From the NCBI RefSeq assembly GCF_901686465.1, contig NZ_LR594487.1, forward strand, positions 2,325,020-2,389,019: DNA of 64,000 nucleotides, given 5' to 3'. The stretch comes from Halorubrum sp. DM2. Its GTDB lineage: Archaea; Halobacteriota; Halobacteria; Halobacteriales; Haloferacaceae. The notes beneath the pieces are model-generated. The model was not told the DNA's origin, ran no database searches, and saw nothing but the letters and a program-made list of their open reading frames with translations. This document shows, piece after piece, positions 50,779-59,562 of the stretch; position 1 is the first letter of the stretch; each line of letters begins with the position of its first letter. Made by a program: the position numbers and the translations under genes.

Positions 50779-52635
50779 ATGAGCCGGAACGACGAGGTCG
50801 CGACCCGGTTGGAGGAGTTCGCCGACCTCCTGGAGGCGACGGGCGTCGAGTACAAGCCGACCGCCTACCGACGGGCGGCCGAGAACGTCCGCGACCACCC
50901 CGCGCCGATCGAGGGGCTCGCGGCCGAGGGCGAGGACGCGGTCGCGGAGATAGACCGCGTTGGCGACGCCATCGCCGCGAAGATCGTCGAGTACGTCGAG
51001 ACCGGCGCGATCGAGGAGCTGACCGACCTCCGCGAGGAGCTCCCCGTCGACATGGCGGGTCTGACCGCGGTCGAGGGCGTCGGGCCGAAGACGGTCGGAA
51101 CGCTGTACGACGCGCTCGGAATCTCCGATCTCGACGAGTTGGAGGCCGCCGCGGAGGCGGGCGAGATCCGGGAGGTCTCCGGGTTCGGCGCGAAGACGGA
51201 ACAGAACATCCTCGACAACGTCCCGTTCGCCCGGGAGTCCCGCGAGCGCACCCGCCTCGGCGACGCGCGCCCCCTCGCGGACGACGCGCTCGCGCACCTC
51301 GCCCACCGCGACGACGTCGCCGCCGCCGAGGTGTGCGGCTCGATCCGTCGCTGGAAGCCGACCATCGGCGACGTCGACCTGCTCGTCGCGAGCGACGAGC
51401 GCGACCCGATCGTCGAGGCGTTCACCGACTGGCCGGCCGCGGACGCGACGATAGAGGCGGGCACCGGGAAGGCGAGCGTCCGCGCGGACGGCACCCGCGT
51501 CGACCTCCGGATCGTCGATCCCGACGAGTTCGGCGCGGCGCTCCAGTACTTCACCGGCTCGCGGGCGCACAACGTCGCCGTCCGCAACCGCGCGATCGAC
51601 CGCGACCTGAAGCTGAACGAGTACGGCCTGTTCGACGTGAGCGACGTCGACGGCGAGGGGACCGATGTTGACGCCGATGCCGACACGGACGACGCCGATG
51701 CCGACACGGACGACGCCGACGCCGACACGCACGACGCCGACGCCGACGACGGAGCCGCCGAGGAGGCGGACGCGACGCGCGTCGGAGACCGCGTCGCGGG
51801 CGAGACGGAGGAGGGGGTCTACCGCGCGCTCGACATGGACCCGGTGCCGCCCGAACTTCGCGAGGACCGCGGAGAGGTCGCCGCCGCCGCCGAGGGGCGG
51901 CTCCCCCTCCTCGTCGACGAGGGCGACCTCCGCGGCGACCTCCACACCCACACCGACTGGTCCGACGGCGGCTTCTCGATCGTCGAGATGGCCGCGGCCG
52001 CCGCGGAGCGCGGCTACGACTACCACGTCGTCACCGACCACGCGACGGGTCCGGGGATGGTCGGCGGCGTCGGCCTCGACGAGTCCGACATCGAGGAGCA
52101 GGCGGCGGCGATCGAGGCGGCCCGCGAGGAGGTCGACATCCCGATCTTCCACGGGATCGAGGCGAATATCGACGATGAGGGCGGTCTCTCGACCGACGAC
52201 GAGGTCCTCGACGCCCTCGATCTGGTCGTCGCGTCGCCCCACGCCGCGCTCGGACAGGACGCGGACGCGGCCACCGAGCGGCTAGTGACGGCCGTCGAAC
52301 ACCCGCACGTCGACGTTCTCGGTCACCCGACCGGCCGCCTCATCAACGAGCGTCCCGGCCTCGACCCCGACATCGAGGCGGTCGCCGAGGCGGCCGCGGC
52401 CAACGGCACCGCGATCGAGGTGAACGCGAACCCCGCCCGGCTCGACGCCGACGGCGAGTTCGTCCGGGCCGCGATCGAGGCGGGCGCGGCGATCGCCGTC
52501 GACACCGACGCGCACGCCCCCCGCGAACTCGACAACGCGCGGTACGGTGTCCACACCGCGCGGCGGGGGTGGGCCGAGACCTCGCAGGTACTCAACGCCC
52601 GGTCGCTCAACGGGCTTCGGACGTTCCTGCTGTAG
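50779..52635 (+). CDS. polX: DNA polymerase X family protein with PHP domain
   Basis: A 618-residue PolX from ATG 50779 (MSRNDEVATRLEEFADLLEA). Residues 1-80 are the helical 8-kDa-like domain; helix-hairpin-helix motifs follow (LTAVEGVGPKTVGTLYDALG, VSGFGAKTEQNIL). The nucleotidyltransferase site is CGSIRRWKPTIGDVDLLVAS with the Asp pair, plus VDLRIVD as third Asp. An acidic insert (~residues 296-325, tandem repeats) is followed by a PHP phosphoesterase domain with DLHTHTDWSDG, VTDHATG, FHGIEANI, DVLGHPTG and DTDAHAP, all metal-ligand motifs. Such enzymes fill short gaps in base-excision repair, and the PHP part can act as 3' exonuclease. It is followed without spacing by the Mut7-C gene. Confidence 0.92.
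   Translation: MSRNDEVATRLEEFADLLEATGVEYKPTAYRRAAENVRDHPAPIEGLAAEGEDAVAEIDRVGDAIAAKIVEYVETGAIEELTDLREELPVDMAGLTAVEGVGPKTVGTLYDALGISDLDELEAAAEAGEIREVSGFGAKTEQNILDNVPFARESRERTRLGDARPLADDALAHLAHRDDVAAAEVCGSIRRWKPTIGDVDLLVASDERDPIVEAFTDWPAADATIEAGTGKASVRADGTRVDLRIVDPDEFGAALQYFTGSRAHNVAVRNRAIDRDLKLNEYGLFDVSDVDGEGTDVDADADTDDADADTDDADADTHDADADDGAAEEADATRVGDRVAGETEEGVYRALDMDPVPPELREDRGEVAAAAEGRLPLLVDEGDLRGDLHTHTDWSDGGFSIVEMAAAAAERGYDYHVVTDHATGPGMVGGVGLDESDIEEQAAAIEAAREEVDIPIFHGIEANIDDEGGLSTDDEVLDALDLVVASPHAALGQDADAATERLVTAVEHPHVDVLGHPTGRLINERPGLDPDIEAVAEAAAANGTAIEVNANPARLDADGEFVRAAIEAGAAIAVDTDAHAPRELDNARYGVHTARRGWAETSQVLNARSLNGLRTFLL
51670..51750. repeat. 21-bp tandem repeats inside polX
   Basis: Three full units (51670-51690, 51691-51711, 51712-51732) of GACGCCGATGCCGACACGGAC type and a partial fourth encode repeats of the form DADADTD. 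They form an acidic linker between the polymerase and PHP domains. The first two units are identical and the third differs by two bases, so expansion is recent. Confidence 0.88.
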
Positions 52636-53193
52636 ATGGCAGGCCAGCCGAGCGATCCCGGAGACGCGGACGGCGGGGGCGTCGACCGCCCGCCCGTCCT
52701 CCTCGACGTGATGTGCGGGAAGCTCGCCACTTACCTCCGGATCTGCGGGTACGACGCCGCTTACGCGCTCGACCGCGGGATCGAGGCCGACGACCGGCTC
52801 CTGTCGCTCGCGGCCGCCGAGGACCGGGTCCTGATCACCCGCGACCGCGACCTCGCGGACCGAGCCCCCGACGCCGACCCCGCGGTCGACGCCGTTCTCC
52901 TCACCGAACGCGACGTGCTCGATCAGCTCCGCGAGCTCGCCGCCGTCGGCTTCCGGATCGAACTCGCCGCGGAGCCGAGCCGCTGCGGGTCGTGTAACGG
53001 TCCGGTCGAACGGGTCGCGTTGACCGAGGAGGAGACCGATGCCGGCGACGCCGTCGCCCCCGCCGACCGCCCCGACTACGTCCCGGACGACGTGGGGACG
53101 GACCGGCCGGGGTGGCGCTGTGCCGACTGCGGGCAGTGGTTCTGGAAGGGCGGCCACTGGGATGCCGTAGCGGCCCGGATCGACCGGATGTGA
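52636..53193 (+). CDS. Mut7-C RNase-domain protein with zinc ribbon
   Basis: A 185-residue protein. The Mut7-C (PIN-like) domain reads VLLDVMCGKLATYLRICGYD, EADDRLLSLAAAEDRVLITR, RDRDLADRA, with the acidic residues LLDVM, DDR and TRDRD expected to hold metal. The C-terminal zinc ribbon has CGSCNGPV and WRCADCGQWFWKGGHWD. Mut7-C proteins are predicted ribonucleases. It begins at the base after the polX stop, which suggests co-translation with a repair polymerase. Confidence 0.86.
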   Translation: MAGQPSDPGDADGGGVDRPPVLLDVMCGKLATYLRICGYDAAYALDRGIEADDRLLSLAAAEDRVLITRDRDLADRAPDADPAVDAVLLTERDVLDQLRELAAVGFRIELAAEPSRCGSCNGPVERVALTEEETDAGDAVAPADRPDYVPDDVGTDRPGWRCADCGQWFWKGGHWDAVAARIDRM

Positions 53194-53240
53194 CCGGCCG
53201 AGCGTAACCGGTTTGCCCGCCCGTCGCGTAGCAGTCGGCA

Positions 53241-53885
53241 ATGGAACGCGAACGGGCCGTCGACCGCTTGGAGACGCTCGTCGACCGCGTCGCGAGCGAG
53301 CCGATGCCGGTGCCCGTCCGCGAGGTATGGGCGTTCGGCGACGTCGCGCTCGGACTCGATCCGGTCGACCGGCTCGACGTCTACCTCACGAAGGACGTGA
53401 TCATGGGCGGCGACGCCGACGCGGCGGCCGAGTTCGAGGCCGAGTACGGCGTGAAAGGCGTCGGGACCACGGTCGACGCCGCGTGGGCCGAGGCGCACCC
53501 CGACCGCGTGCGGACGAGCGACAACGGGTACGCGGCCCCCGAGAAGTGCCTCGCGGCCGAACTCGTCGAGGATACGGAGCCGATTCACTTGGAGGTGTGT
53601 AACGCGGGCTTCGAGGACAACGTCCGCCAGCGGCTGAAGGGGGCGCTCGCCCGCGAAGCCTACGAGGAGGTGCTCGACCCCCGCGGGGTCTGCCTGTGGG
53701 TCGACGGCGAGCGCGACGGGGAGGCGTTCGAGCGGCTCCGGGAGGCCTCCCTCGCGATGCCGACGCTGCCCGCAGCGCTCGGGATGCTCGGTGCCGACGA
53801 GGAGGCCGCGAACGAGGCCGCCGACGTGTTGAAGCGGCGACGGGCCGAACAGGAGGGCGCGTCCGTCCGCGGCGACATGGTGTGA
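53241..53885 (+). CDS. Conserved haloarchaeal hypothetical protein
   Basis: A 214-residue acidic soluble protein (MERERAVDRLETLVDRVASE start). Segments such as REVWAFGDVALGLDPVDRLD, YLTKDVIMGGDADAAAEFE and TSDNGYAAPEKCLAAELVED look strongly conserved-type, and the early part (WAFGDVALG, LDVYLTKD) faintly resembles a nucleotidyltransferase GS-DxD pattern with GD in place of GS. I recall a DUF7095-type label. It may be a member of that fold without activity. It follows the Mut7-C gene by 47 bases, same strand. Confidence 0.7.
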   Translation: MERERAVDRLETLVDRVASEPMPVPVREVWAFGDVALGLDPVDRLDVYLTKDVIMGGDADAAAEFEAEYGVKGVGTTVDAAWAEAHPDRVRTSDNGYAAPEKCLAAELVEDTEPIHLEVCNAGFEDNVRQRLKGALAREAYEEVLDPRGVCLWVDGERDGEAFERLREASLAMPTLPAALGMLGADEEAANEAADVLKRRRAEQEGASVRGDMV

Positions 53886-53921
53886 CCGCCGCGTTCGACT
53901 CACCCGTCGTTCACCCGCCGT

Positions 53922-55001
53922 TCACTCGCCAATCAGGAATGACCCGTTCCGGTAGACGGTCTCGCCGTCGAGTTCGATCCGCGCGTCCTCGCTCGCGTCG
54001 CGGACGAGGTCCGCGTGGACCGCGCTCTCGTTCGCCGTCCTGCCGTCCGGCACGCACTCCGCCACCGCGTCGCCGAGCGCGACGTGGACGGTGCCCGCCG
54101 CCTTCTCGTCGAACAGGACGTTCCCGGTGACCGCGTCGATCCCCTCGTTGGTGCCGATCCCGAGTTCGCCGACGCGACGCGCGCCCGCGTCGGTGTCGAG
54201 CAGGTCGGCGAGGACGGTCTCGCCCCGCTCGGCCGCGTAGTCGACCACCCGCCCGTCGGCGAAGTCGAGCCGGATCCCGTCGACCTCCCGTCCGCCGCGT
54301 CGGAGCGGGCGATCGAACCGGACCGTTCCCTCGACGCCGTCGACCGCCGGAACGGTGGCGACCTCGCCGCCCGGCATGTTCTCCCGGCCGGCGTCGTTGT
54401 ACGCGCCCATCCCCGCGACGTCGAACCGGAGATCGGTGTCGTCACCGACGACCAGTCGGAGGTCGTCGGCCGCCGCCAGTCGGTCCGCGACCCGCGCCTG
54501 CCGCTCCCGGACCGCGGCCCAGTCGCGGTCCACGGACTCGTACACGAGCGAGCGCCACGCCGGGGCGCTCAGGTCGGCGCGCTGCGCGTCGGCCGCGGTC
54601 GGGTGCTGCGTGATCACCCAGCGCGTCTCCAGTCGCTCGCGGAGCAGCGGTTCCTTCGCCCGGCTCGCGGCCGCGCCGGTCTCGCCGCCGACGTCGCTCG
54701 TCGCGGCGGCGTTGCGCGCGCCCTTGATCAGGATCACCGCGTCGGTCTCCGCGAGCGCGGCGACGCGGTGGCCCTTCGGCCGGAAGTCGTCCGGGTCCAT
54801 CTCTCGGGCGTACGCCCGGGTCGCTCGGGGGTTCCGCCACACCGTCGTCGGGCGCGCGCCGCGCCGGCCGAGCGCCGCGTACAGCGCGACGACGAGGTCC
54901 TCGGCGGCGGTCGGGGCCCGGACCTCCACGTCGTCGTCGGGTCCGGCGTCGATGCAGTGGTCGACCAGTACCTCGGCGTGGCGTCGGACTCGTTCGTCCA
55001 T
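53922..55001 (-). CDS. M29 family aminopeptidase (AmpS-like)
   Basis: A 359-residue protein from ATG 55001 (MDERVRRHAEVLVDHCIDAG). It has the thermophilic metalloprotease (M29) layout: an N-terminal domain binding substrate (VEVRAPTAAEDLVVALYAAL), and a C-terminal metal domain with NMPGGEVATVPAVDGVEGTV (Glu ligand), VGELGIGTNEGIDAVTGNVL (Glu) and late VHADLVRD (His, Asp). It releases N-terminal amino acids from peptides using two metal ions. The usual His in the central block appears replaced in the GTVHVALGDAV region, so not all ligands are certain. It converges on the preceding hypothetical gene. Confidence 0.85.
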   Translation of the reverse strand: MDERVRRHAEVLVDHCIDAGPDDDVEVRAPTAAEDLVVALYAALGRRGARPTTVWRNPRATRAYAREMDPDDFRPKGHRVAALAETDAVILIKGARNAAATSDVGGETGAAASRAKEPLLRERLETRWVITQHPTAADAQRADLSAPAWRSLVYESVDRDWAAVRERQARVADRLAAADDLRLVVGDDTDLRFDVAGMGAYNDAGRENMPGGEVATVPAVDGVEGTVRFDRPLRRGGREVDGIRLDFADGRVVDYAAERGETVLADLLDTDAGARRVGELGIGTNEGIDAVTGNVLFDEKAAGTVHVALGDAVAECVPDGRTANESAVHADLVRDASEDARIELDGETVYRNGSFLIGE

Positions 55002-55076
55002 GCGATCGGGAGGGGTGCCCGTCGGAAAACCGCGAGCCACGGACCCGGAGCGGAAGTGAACGTGGAGGGCCGGCCG

Positions 55077-55934
55077 TCAGTCCCCGTCCGGAACCCGCCC
55101 GACGGTCACGTCGAACGGGACGTACTCGACGCGCTCGTACTCCCCGTCGCGTATCGCCGCGACCACCTCGCGACCCATCTCGCGCCAGCGCCCGCGGAGG
55201 TCGTCGTAGGCCGCCTCGGAGGTCGCGGCCACCAGCTCCTCGCGGTTGTCCGCGAGTCCCGCGCCGGAGGCCTTCCGCGCCGCGGCGTTCAGCGCGGCCT
55301 CGGCGTAGGGCGGCTCGGTCCGCTTCTCGTGGACGTACCGGCGGGTCCGCACGTCCACCAGTCCGGCCTCGTCGAACGCGTCGCGCACGCGGTCGCCGAG
55401 GGCGACGTCGGTGTCGACGCCGGTGAGATACGCCTCGCGCGCCTCCCGCTCCAGTCGCTCCTCGGCGTCGACCGTCGACGCCACCCGGACGTCCGCGTTG
55501 TTCGGTTCCACCGCGGCGACGAGGTCGTCGGAGACGCGGGCGAGCTCCCGGACCGCGGCACTCGGGTCCGGAAGGTTGATCAGAAGGGCCTGACAGACGG
55601 CCAGATCGACCGCGTCGTCGCCCGCCGGGAGCCGCGTCGCGTCTCCTGCCACGTACTCGATCCGCCCGTCGCTCTCCTCGCGGGCGACCGACAGGAGGTC
55701 GCGGTCCGCGTCGACGCCGATCACGGTCGCACCGACGCCGTCCTCGGTCGCACCGACGCCGCTCCCGCTCTCGGTCGCCTCCGCGGCCAGCACGCGGGTC
55801 AGCTCGCCCGTCCCGCAGCCGGCGTCGAGGACGCGCTCGCGGCTCGACAGTTCGAGGTCGGTCAGCGCGTCGCGGCCGTCCTCCCACATCCCGCGACGGG
55901 TGTGTTCGAGGTACTCGGCGGAGAAACGTCGCAC
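55077..55934 (-). CDS. SAM-dependent methyltransferase
   Basis: A 285-residue class I methyltransferase. The SAM site reads RVLDAGCGTGELTRVLA (~residues 34-50), motif II-like VIGVDADRDLLSVAREE, then YVAGDATRLPAGDDAVDLAV. The C-terminal ~120 residues form a helical cap. It resembles UbiE/small-molecule methyltransferases, with no target motif. It lies upstream of the aminopeptidase on the same strand, 75 bases apart. The substrate is unknown. Confidence 0.88.
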   Translation of the reverse strand: MRRFSAEYLEHTRRGMWEDGRDALTDLELSSRERVLDAGCGTGELTRVLAAEATESGSGVGATEDGVGATVIGVDADRDLLSVAREESDGRIEYVAGDATRLPAGDDAVDLAVCQALLINLPDPSAAVRELARVSDDLVAAVEPNNADVRVASTVDAEERLEREAREAYLTGVDTDVALGDRVRDAFDEAGLVDVRTRRYVHEKRTEPPYAEAALNAAARKASGAGLADNREELVAATSEAAYDDLRGRWREMGREVVAAIRDGEYERVEYVPFDVTVGRVPDGD

Positions 55935-55998
55935 GGCCCCGCTTCGCGGCGGGCCGAAATAAACGTCAGGAGATCGTCGGCGTCTCGCTTCGCTCGTC

Positions 55999-56502
55999 TC
56001 ACTCGTCGCCAGCGGTCGCGTCGTCGGCGTCTTCGTCGCCGACGCCCCCGTCGCCGTCGTCGATCCCGAACCCGAGGAGGTCGGCGGCGAGGACGGCGGT
56101 GACGCCGGCGCAGTAGCCGACGAACGCGCTCGTCACCCCGACCGCGGCGAAGCTCACCGTCACGTCGCCGATAGCGGGGGTCCCGCCGTTGACGCCGGGG
56201 ACGCCGACGACCGTCCCGAGCAGGACGAACCCCCCGAGGACGGCCGCCGGCACGACGCCGACGGCCAGACAGGCGGGTCCACCGCAGCGCGCGTACGCCC
56301 CGGCGGCGGCCACCGGCCCCGGCGCGTAGAACACTAACAGCGGGAGGAGCCGGTCCGTGAGCGCGCTCGCCGCCGTCAGGTCGGTCGACCCAGCGACGAA
56401 CGCGGCGACGAGCGCCAGCGTCACGACGCCCGCGAACCCGACCACCAGCCCGACCGCGCGGTCGCGGCGGCGTCCGAACAGCAGCGCCTTCGTGGTGGGC
56501 AT
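55999..56502 (-). CDS. Membrane protein, unassigned
   Basis: A 167-residue protein from ATG 56502 (MPTTKALLFGRRRDRAVGLV). Four or five helices (VGFAGVVTLALVAAFVAG, LLPLLVFYAPGPVAAAGAYA, CLAVGVVPAAVLGGFVLLGT, FAAVGVTSAFVGYCAGVTAV) are followed by an acidic tail rich in Asp and Gly. Longer upstream frames overlap the endonuclease IV gene in another frame and are rejected. No family known. Confidence 0.62.
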   Translation of the reverse strand: MPTTKALLFGRRRDRAVGLVVGFAGVVTLALVAAFVAGSTDLTAASALTDRLLPLLVFYAPGPVAAAGAYARCGGPACLAVGVVPAAVLGGFVLLGTVVGVPGVNGGTPAIGDVTVSFAAVGVTSAFVGYCAGVTAVLAADLLGFGIDDGDGGVGDEDADDATAGDE

Positions 56503-56600
56503 GTCCGCCGATCCCGTTCGGGGAAACTTAAATCCGCGTCGGACGGACGGCGTCGCCCGGCGCGACGGACGGACGGCGTCGGTCGGCGCGACGGCCCGCC

Positions 56601-57437
56601 TCAGTCGCGGCGGAGTTCGCGCACTCGGTCGATGTTCCACGCGAAGCTCCTGCCGTCCTCGGTCGGCGTCTCCAGAGCGAGCGGCACGTCCGTCAGGTCG
56701 GGGTGGTTGAGGAACCGCTCCATCCCCGCCTCGCCGATGTGGCCCTCGCCGATGTGGGCGTGTTCGTCCTTGTTGGTGCCGCACTCGTGTTTCGAGTCGT
56801 TGAGGTGGACGTACTTCAGGTGCTCCAACCCGACCACGTCGTCGAACTCCGCGACCGTCTCGTCGACGGCCTCCGGCGTCGAGAGGTCGTAGCCCGCCGC
56901 GAACGCGTGGGCGGTGTCGACGCAGACGTCGATGTCGGTCTCCGTCCGGTCGATGACCCCCGCGAGGTGTTCGAACTCGCCGCCGAGCTTCGTGCCCGCG
57001 CCCGCGTCGCTCTCGATCAGGATCGTGACGCCGTCGGGGACGTCGAGGTCGTCGATCACCGAGGCGGCGTTGTCCAGCCCGCCCTCGACGCCCGCGCCGG
57101 TGTGCGCGCCGAGGTGGACATTCACGTACGGAATGTCCAGTTCGGCGGCCGCGTCGACCTCTTTTTGCATCGAGTCGAGCGACTTCTCGCGGAGCCCCTC
57201 CTTGGGCGTACAGAGGTTCACGAGGTAGGAAGTGTGGATCACCCACGGGCCCTCCAGGTCGCGTTCGGTCCCCTCGCGGAACCGCGCGGCCTCCTCGTCG
57301 CCGATGTCCGGGTCCTGCCACACCTGCGGCGAGTGGGTGAATATCTGTCCGCAGTTGCCGCCGACCTCCACCTGATTTTCCACGGCGTTGTCCACGCCGC
57401 CGGCGATGGAGACGTGCGCACCGACCTTGAGACTCAT
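56601..57437 (-). CDS. nfo: Endonuclease IV (AP endonuclease)
   Basis: A 278-residue TIM-barrel AP endonuclease from ATG 57437 ([20 protein letters not shown]). Metal and substrate motifs are [82 protein letters not shown] and LALETPTED, covering the expected His, Glu and Asp zinc ligands. It cuts the DNA backbone 5' of abasic sites in base-excision repair. PolX, a gap-filling polymerase of the same pathway, lies 4 kb away. Length is typical for the family. Confidence 0.95.
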   Translation of the reverse strand: MSLKVGAHVSIAGGVDNAVENQVEVGGNCGQIFTHSPQVWQDPDIGDEEAARFREGTERDLEGPWVIHTSYLVNLCTPKEGLREKSLDSMQKEVDAAAELDIPYVNVHLGAHTGAGVEGGLDNAASVIDDLDVPDGVTILIESDAGAGTKLGGEFEHLAGVIDRTETDIDVCVDTAHAFAAGYDLSTPEAVDETVAEFDDVVGLEHLKYVHLNDSKHECGTNKDEHAHIGEGHIGEAGMERFLNHPDLTDVPLALETPTEDGRSFAWNIDRVRELRRD

Positions 57438-57500
57438 ACCGGCCACACGGGACCGGTCGAAAAAGCCCCTTCGGAACCGGCCGCCCCCCGACTCGCGCCC

Positions 57501-57576
57501 CGAAGCCGCCTACCGCCCGCCGCTCCCGGGCCGCGTCCCGAAGTCGCCTACCGCCCGCCGCTCCCGGGTCGCGTCC
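57501..57576. repeat. 38-bp tandem duplication at lplA 3' end
   Basis: Units 57501-57538 and 57539-57576 differ at two positions. The right unit contains the stop and last codons of the lipoate-ligase gene (57548); the left unit is a non-coding copy downstream of the stop. It is a recent local duplication of the gene's end. Confidence 0.85.
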
Positions 57577-58399
57577 GGACCCACTCCTCGTCGCGGTACT
57601 TCTCCGCGACGAGCTCCTCCGCCCGCTCCAGCTCCGCGTCGGTCCACGAGCCGTCCGTCTCGACGGTCGCTCCCGGCGTCGCGCCCGCCCAGTCGGCCAG
57701 CGCCGCCTCGACGGTCGCCACGGCGTCCGCGCGGTCGACGTCGACCAGATCCTCCATCCCGACGACGCGCTCGCGGAACGCCTCGGGCGTCACCGGCGGG
57801 TCGGCGAAGACGCCGAGGTGTCTCGCGGCGTCGACCGAAAACGACAGCGACCCGTGCTGGATCACCGCCTCCCGCTTGCGGTACTGGGCGTTGCCGGCGA
57901 CCTTCCGGCGCTGCCCTCTGCCGGGTCCGGCGGCGACCACGTCGTGTGCCGGGTGAAGCTCCCGGAGGTAGCAGGCGGGGTGGTACAGCTCCGGGACCGC
58001 CTCGTCGACGTAGTCGGCGTCGATCCCGAGCCGGTCGAACGCGTCGAGGACGGGTTCACAGAGCAGGTGGTAACAGTCGAGCAGTTCGCCCGGGACCGTC
58101 TCCGCGGGGACCGCGATCGAGTACGCCACGTCGCCCCGCCCGTCGTGGTAGATCCCGCCGCCGCCGGTCTGTCGGCGCGTGGCGTCGATCCCCTCGCGCT
58201 CGCAGAACGCCCAGTCGACCGTCTCCGGGTCCTGATGGCGACCGAGGGTGAGACAGCTCGGCTCCCACCGGTAGGTGCGGAGCGTGGCGGGACCGCCCGC
58301 GGCGGCGGTCTCGGCGGCGACTTCGTCGAGCGCCATCTGGAGCGGGCCGGGGCGGGCCTCCTCGCGTATCAGCCGCCAGTCGACGGCGGGCGCGGTCAT
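57548..58399 (-). CDS. lplA: Lipoate-protein ligase A family protein
   Basis: A 283-residue BPL/LPL-fold ligase (MTAPAVDWRLIREEARPGPL). Family marks are QMALDEVAAE, CLTLGRHQDPETVDW, TRRQTGGGGIYHDGRGDVAY, and the catalytic Lys region KVAGNAQYRKREAVIQHGSL. A short C-terminal domain (~225-275: VDVDRADAVATVEAALADWA) follows, shorter than in E. coli LplA. It attaches lipoate to E2 or GcvH subunits, or acts as an octanoyl-type transferase; substrate choice is open. No lipoyl protein is linked in the window. Confidence 0.85.
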   Translation of the reverse strand: MTAPAVDWRLIREEARPGPLQMALDEVAAETAAAGGPATLRTYRWEPSCLTLGRHQDPETVDWAFCEREGIDATRRQTGGGGIYHDGRGDVAYSIAVPAETVPGELLDCYHLLCEPVLDAFDRLGIDADYVDEAVPELYHPACYLRELHPAHDVVAAGPGRGQRRKVAGNAQYRKREAVIQHGSLSFSVDAARHLGVFADPPVTPEAFRERVVGMEDLVDVDRADAVATVEAALADWAGATPGATVETDGSWTDAELERAEELVAEKYRDEEWVRTRPGSGGR

Positions 58400-58483
58400 A
58401 CCGTCACCCTCGGCCGCCGCTCCGAAAGCGGTTGCGCTCGCGGTTCACGGTCGTTCTGGGCGTTCACCGGTCGACACTGCGAC

Positions 58484-59440
58484 TCACCGGTCGATCCCGC
58501 CCTCGCCCTCGATGACGTCTCGGACCTCCGCGCGGGTCGTCACGGCGAGGTCGCCGTCGGTGGTGCGTTTCAGCGCCGCCGTCGCCGAGCCCCACCGGAG
58601 GGCCGCGGGGAGGTTGCCGCCGTCGAGGCGTTCCGCGATGAACCCGGCGACGAACGCGTCGCCGGTCCCGATCGCGTCGAACGTCTCCGCCTCGAACACG
58701 TCCTGCTCGTACACCGACCCGTCGTGGAGCGCGACCGACCCGTCGAGGCCGCGGGTGACGACCACCGTATCGAACCCGAACTCCGTGGCGAGCCCGTGCG
58801 CGATCTCGACGGCGTTCCCCTCGCGATCGAGCACCTCGCGCGCGTCGCGCCGGGGGACGAACAGGGTGTCTATGTGTTCGAACAGGTCCTCGTACGCCGC
58901 CCGCGCCGCCTCCGGCTCCCAGAGCTTCGACCGGTAGTTCAGGTCGAACGAGCGCGTGGCCCCCGCGTCGCCCGCGGTCCGCAACAGCGAGGTCGTCGTC
59001 CTCGCGGCGGCCTCCGAGAGGGCGGGCGTGATCCCCGTCGTGTGGAACCACTCGGCCTCCCTCACGGCGTCCGTCGGGAGTTCGTCCGGCTCGACGGTCG
59101 TGATCGCGGCGTCCGCGCGGTCGTAGATCACGTTCGTCCCCCGCGGCTCGCCGCCGTGTTCGAGGTAGTAGGTCCCCGCCCGGCTCGCCTCCGAATCGTC
59201 CCACGCGACGCCCGGCCGAACGCCGTGGCTCCGCAGCTCGTTCACGATCCGCCGTCCGAGCGGCGAGTCGGGCAGCTTCGAGAGCCAGCGCGCGTCGGCC
59301 CCGAGCCGCGCGGCTCCGACCGCGACGTTGCTCTCCGCGCCGCCGGCCTGAACGGTCAGGTCGCGGGTCGTCTCCAGCCGCTCGCCGCGCGGCGGCGACA
59401 GTCGGAGCATCGTCTCGCCGAACGTCACGAGGTCGGTCAT
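58484..59440 (-). CDS. kdgK: PfkB-family sugar kinase, KDG/KDGal kinase-like
   Basis: A 318-residue PfkB kinase from ATG 59440 ([20 protein letters not shown]). Motifs are the early [15 protein letters not shown], the ATP/catalytic signature [14 protein letters not shown] near residue 250, and [24 protein letters not shown]. In Haloferax a protein of this group phosphorylates 2-keto-3-deoxygluconate and -galactonate in the semi-phosphorylated Entner-Doudoroff pathway, and the adjacent alpha- and beta-galactosidase genes fit galactose use. Substrate assignment is inference from that context. Confidence 0.85.
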   Translation of the reverse strand: MTDLVTFGETMLRLSPPRGERLETTRDLTVQAGGAESNVAVGAARLGADARWLSKLPDSPLGRRIVNELRSHGVRPGVAWDDSEASRAGTYYLEHGGEPRGTNVIYDRADAAITTVEPDELPTDAVREAEWFHTTGITPALSEAAARTTTSLLRTAGDAGATRSFDLNYRSKLWEPEAARAAYEDLFEHIDTLFVPRRDAREVLDREGNAVEIAHGLATEFGFDTVVVTRGLDGSVALHDGSVYEQDVFEAETFDAIGTGDAFVAGFIAERLDGGNLPAALRWGSATAALKRTTDGDLAVTTRAEVRDVIEGEGGIDR

Positions 59441-59562
59441 CGAGGCCACCCCACGGCGCGCGCCGCGAACGGATTCATACCTCGTGGTACGCTCGCCCGA
59501 TTATAAGAGGGGGTGATCGGCGTCGACCGCCGACCGCGCGCGGCGTCACTCGGGACCGCGCG

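Noticed and set aside
50245-52242. A 665-codon minus frame extending DUF2237 across polX
   Set aside because: DUF2237 proteins are about 120-150 residues; the extension is antisense of the polymerase motifs.
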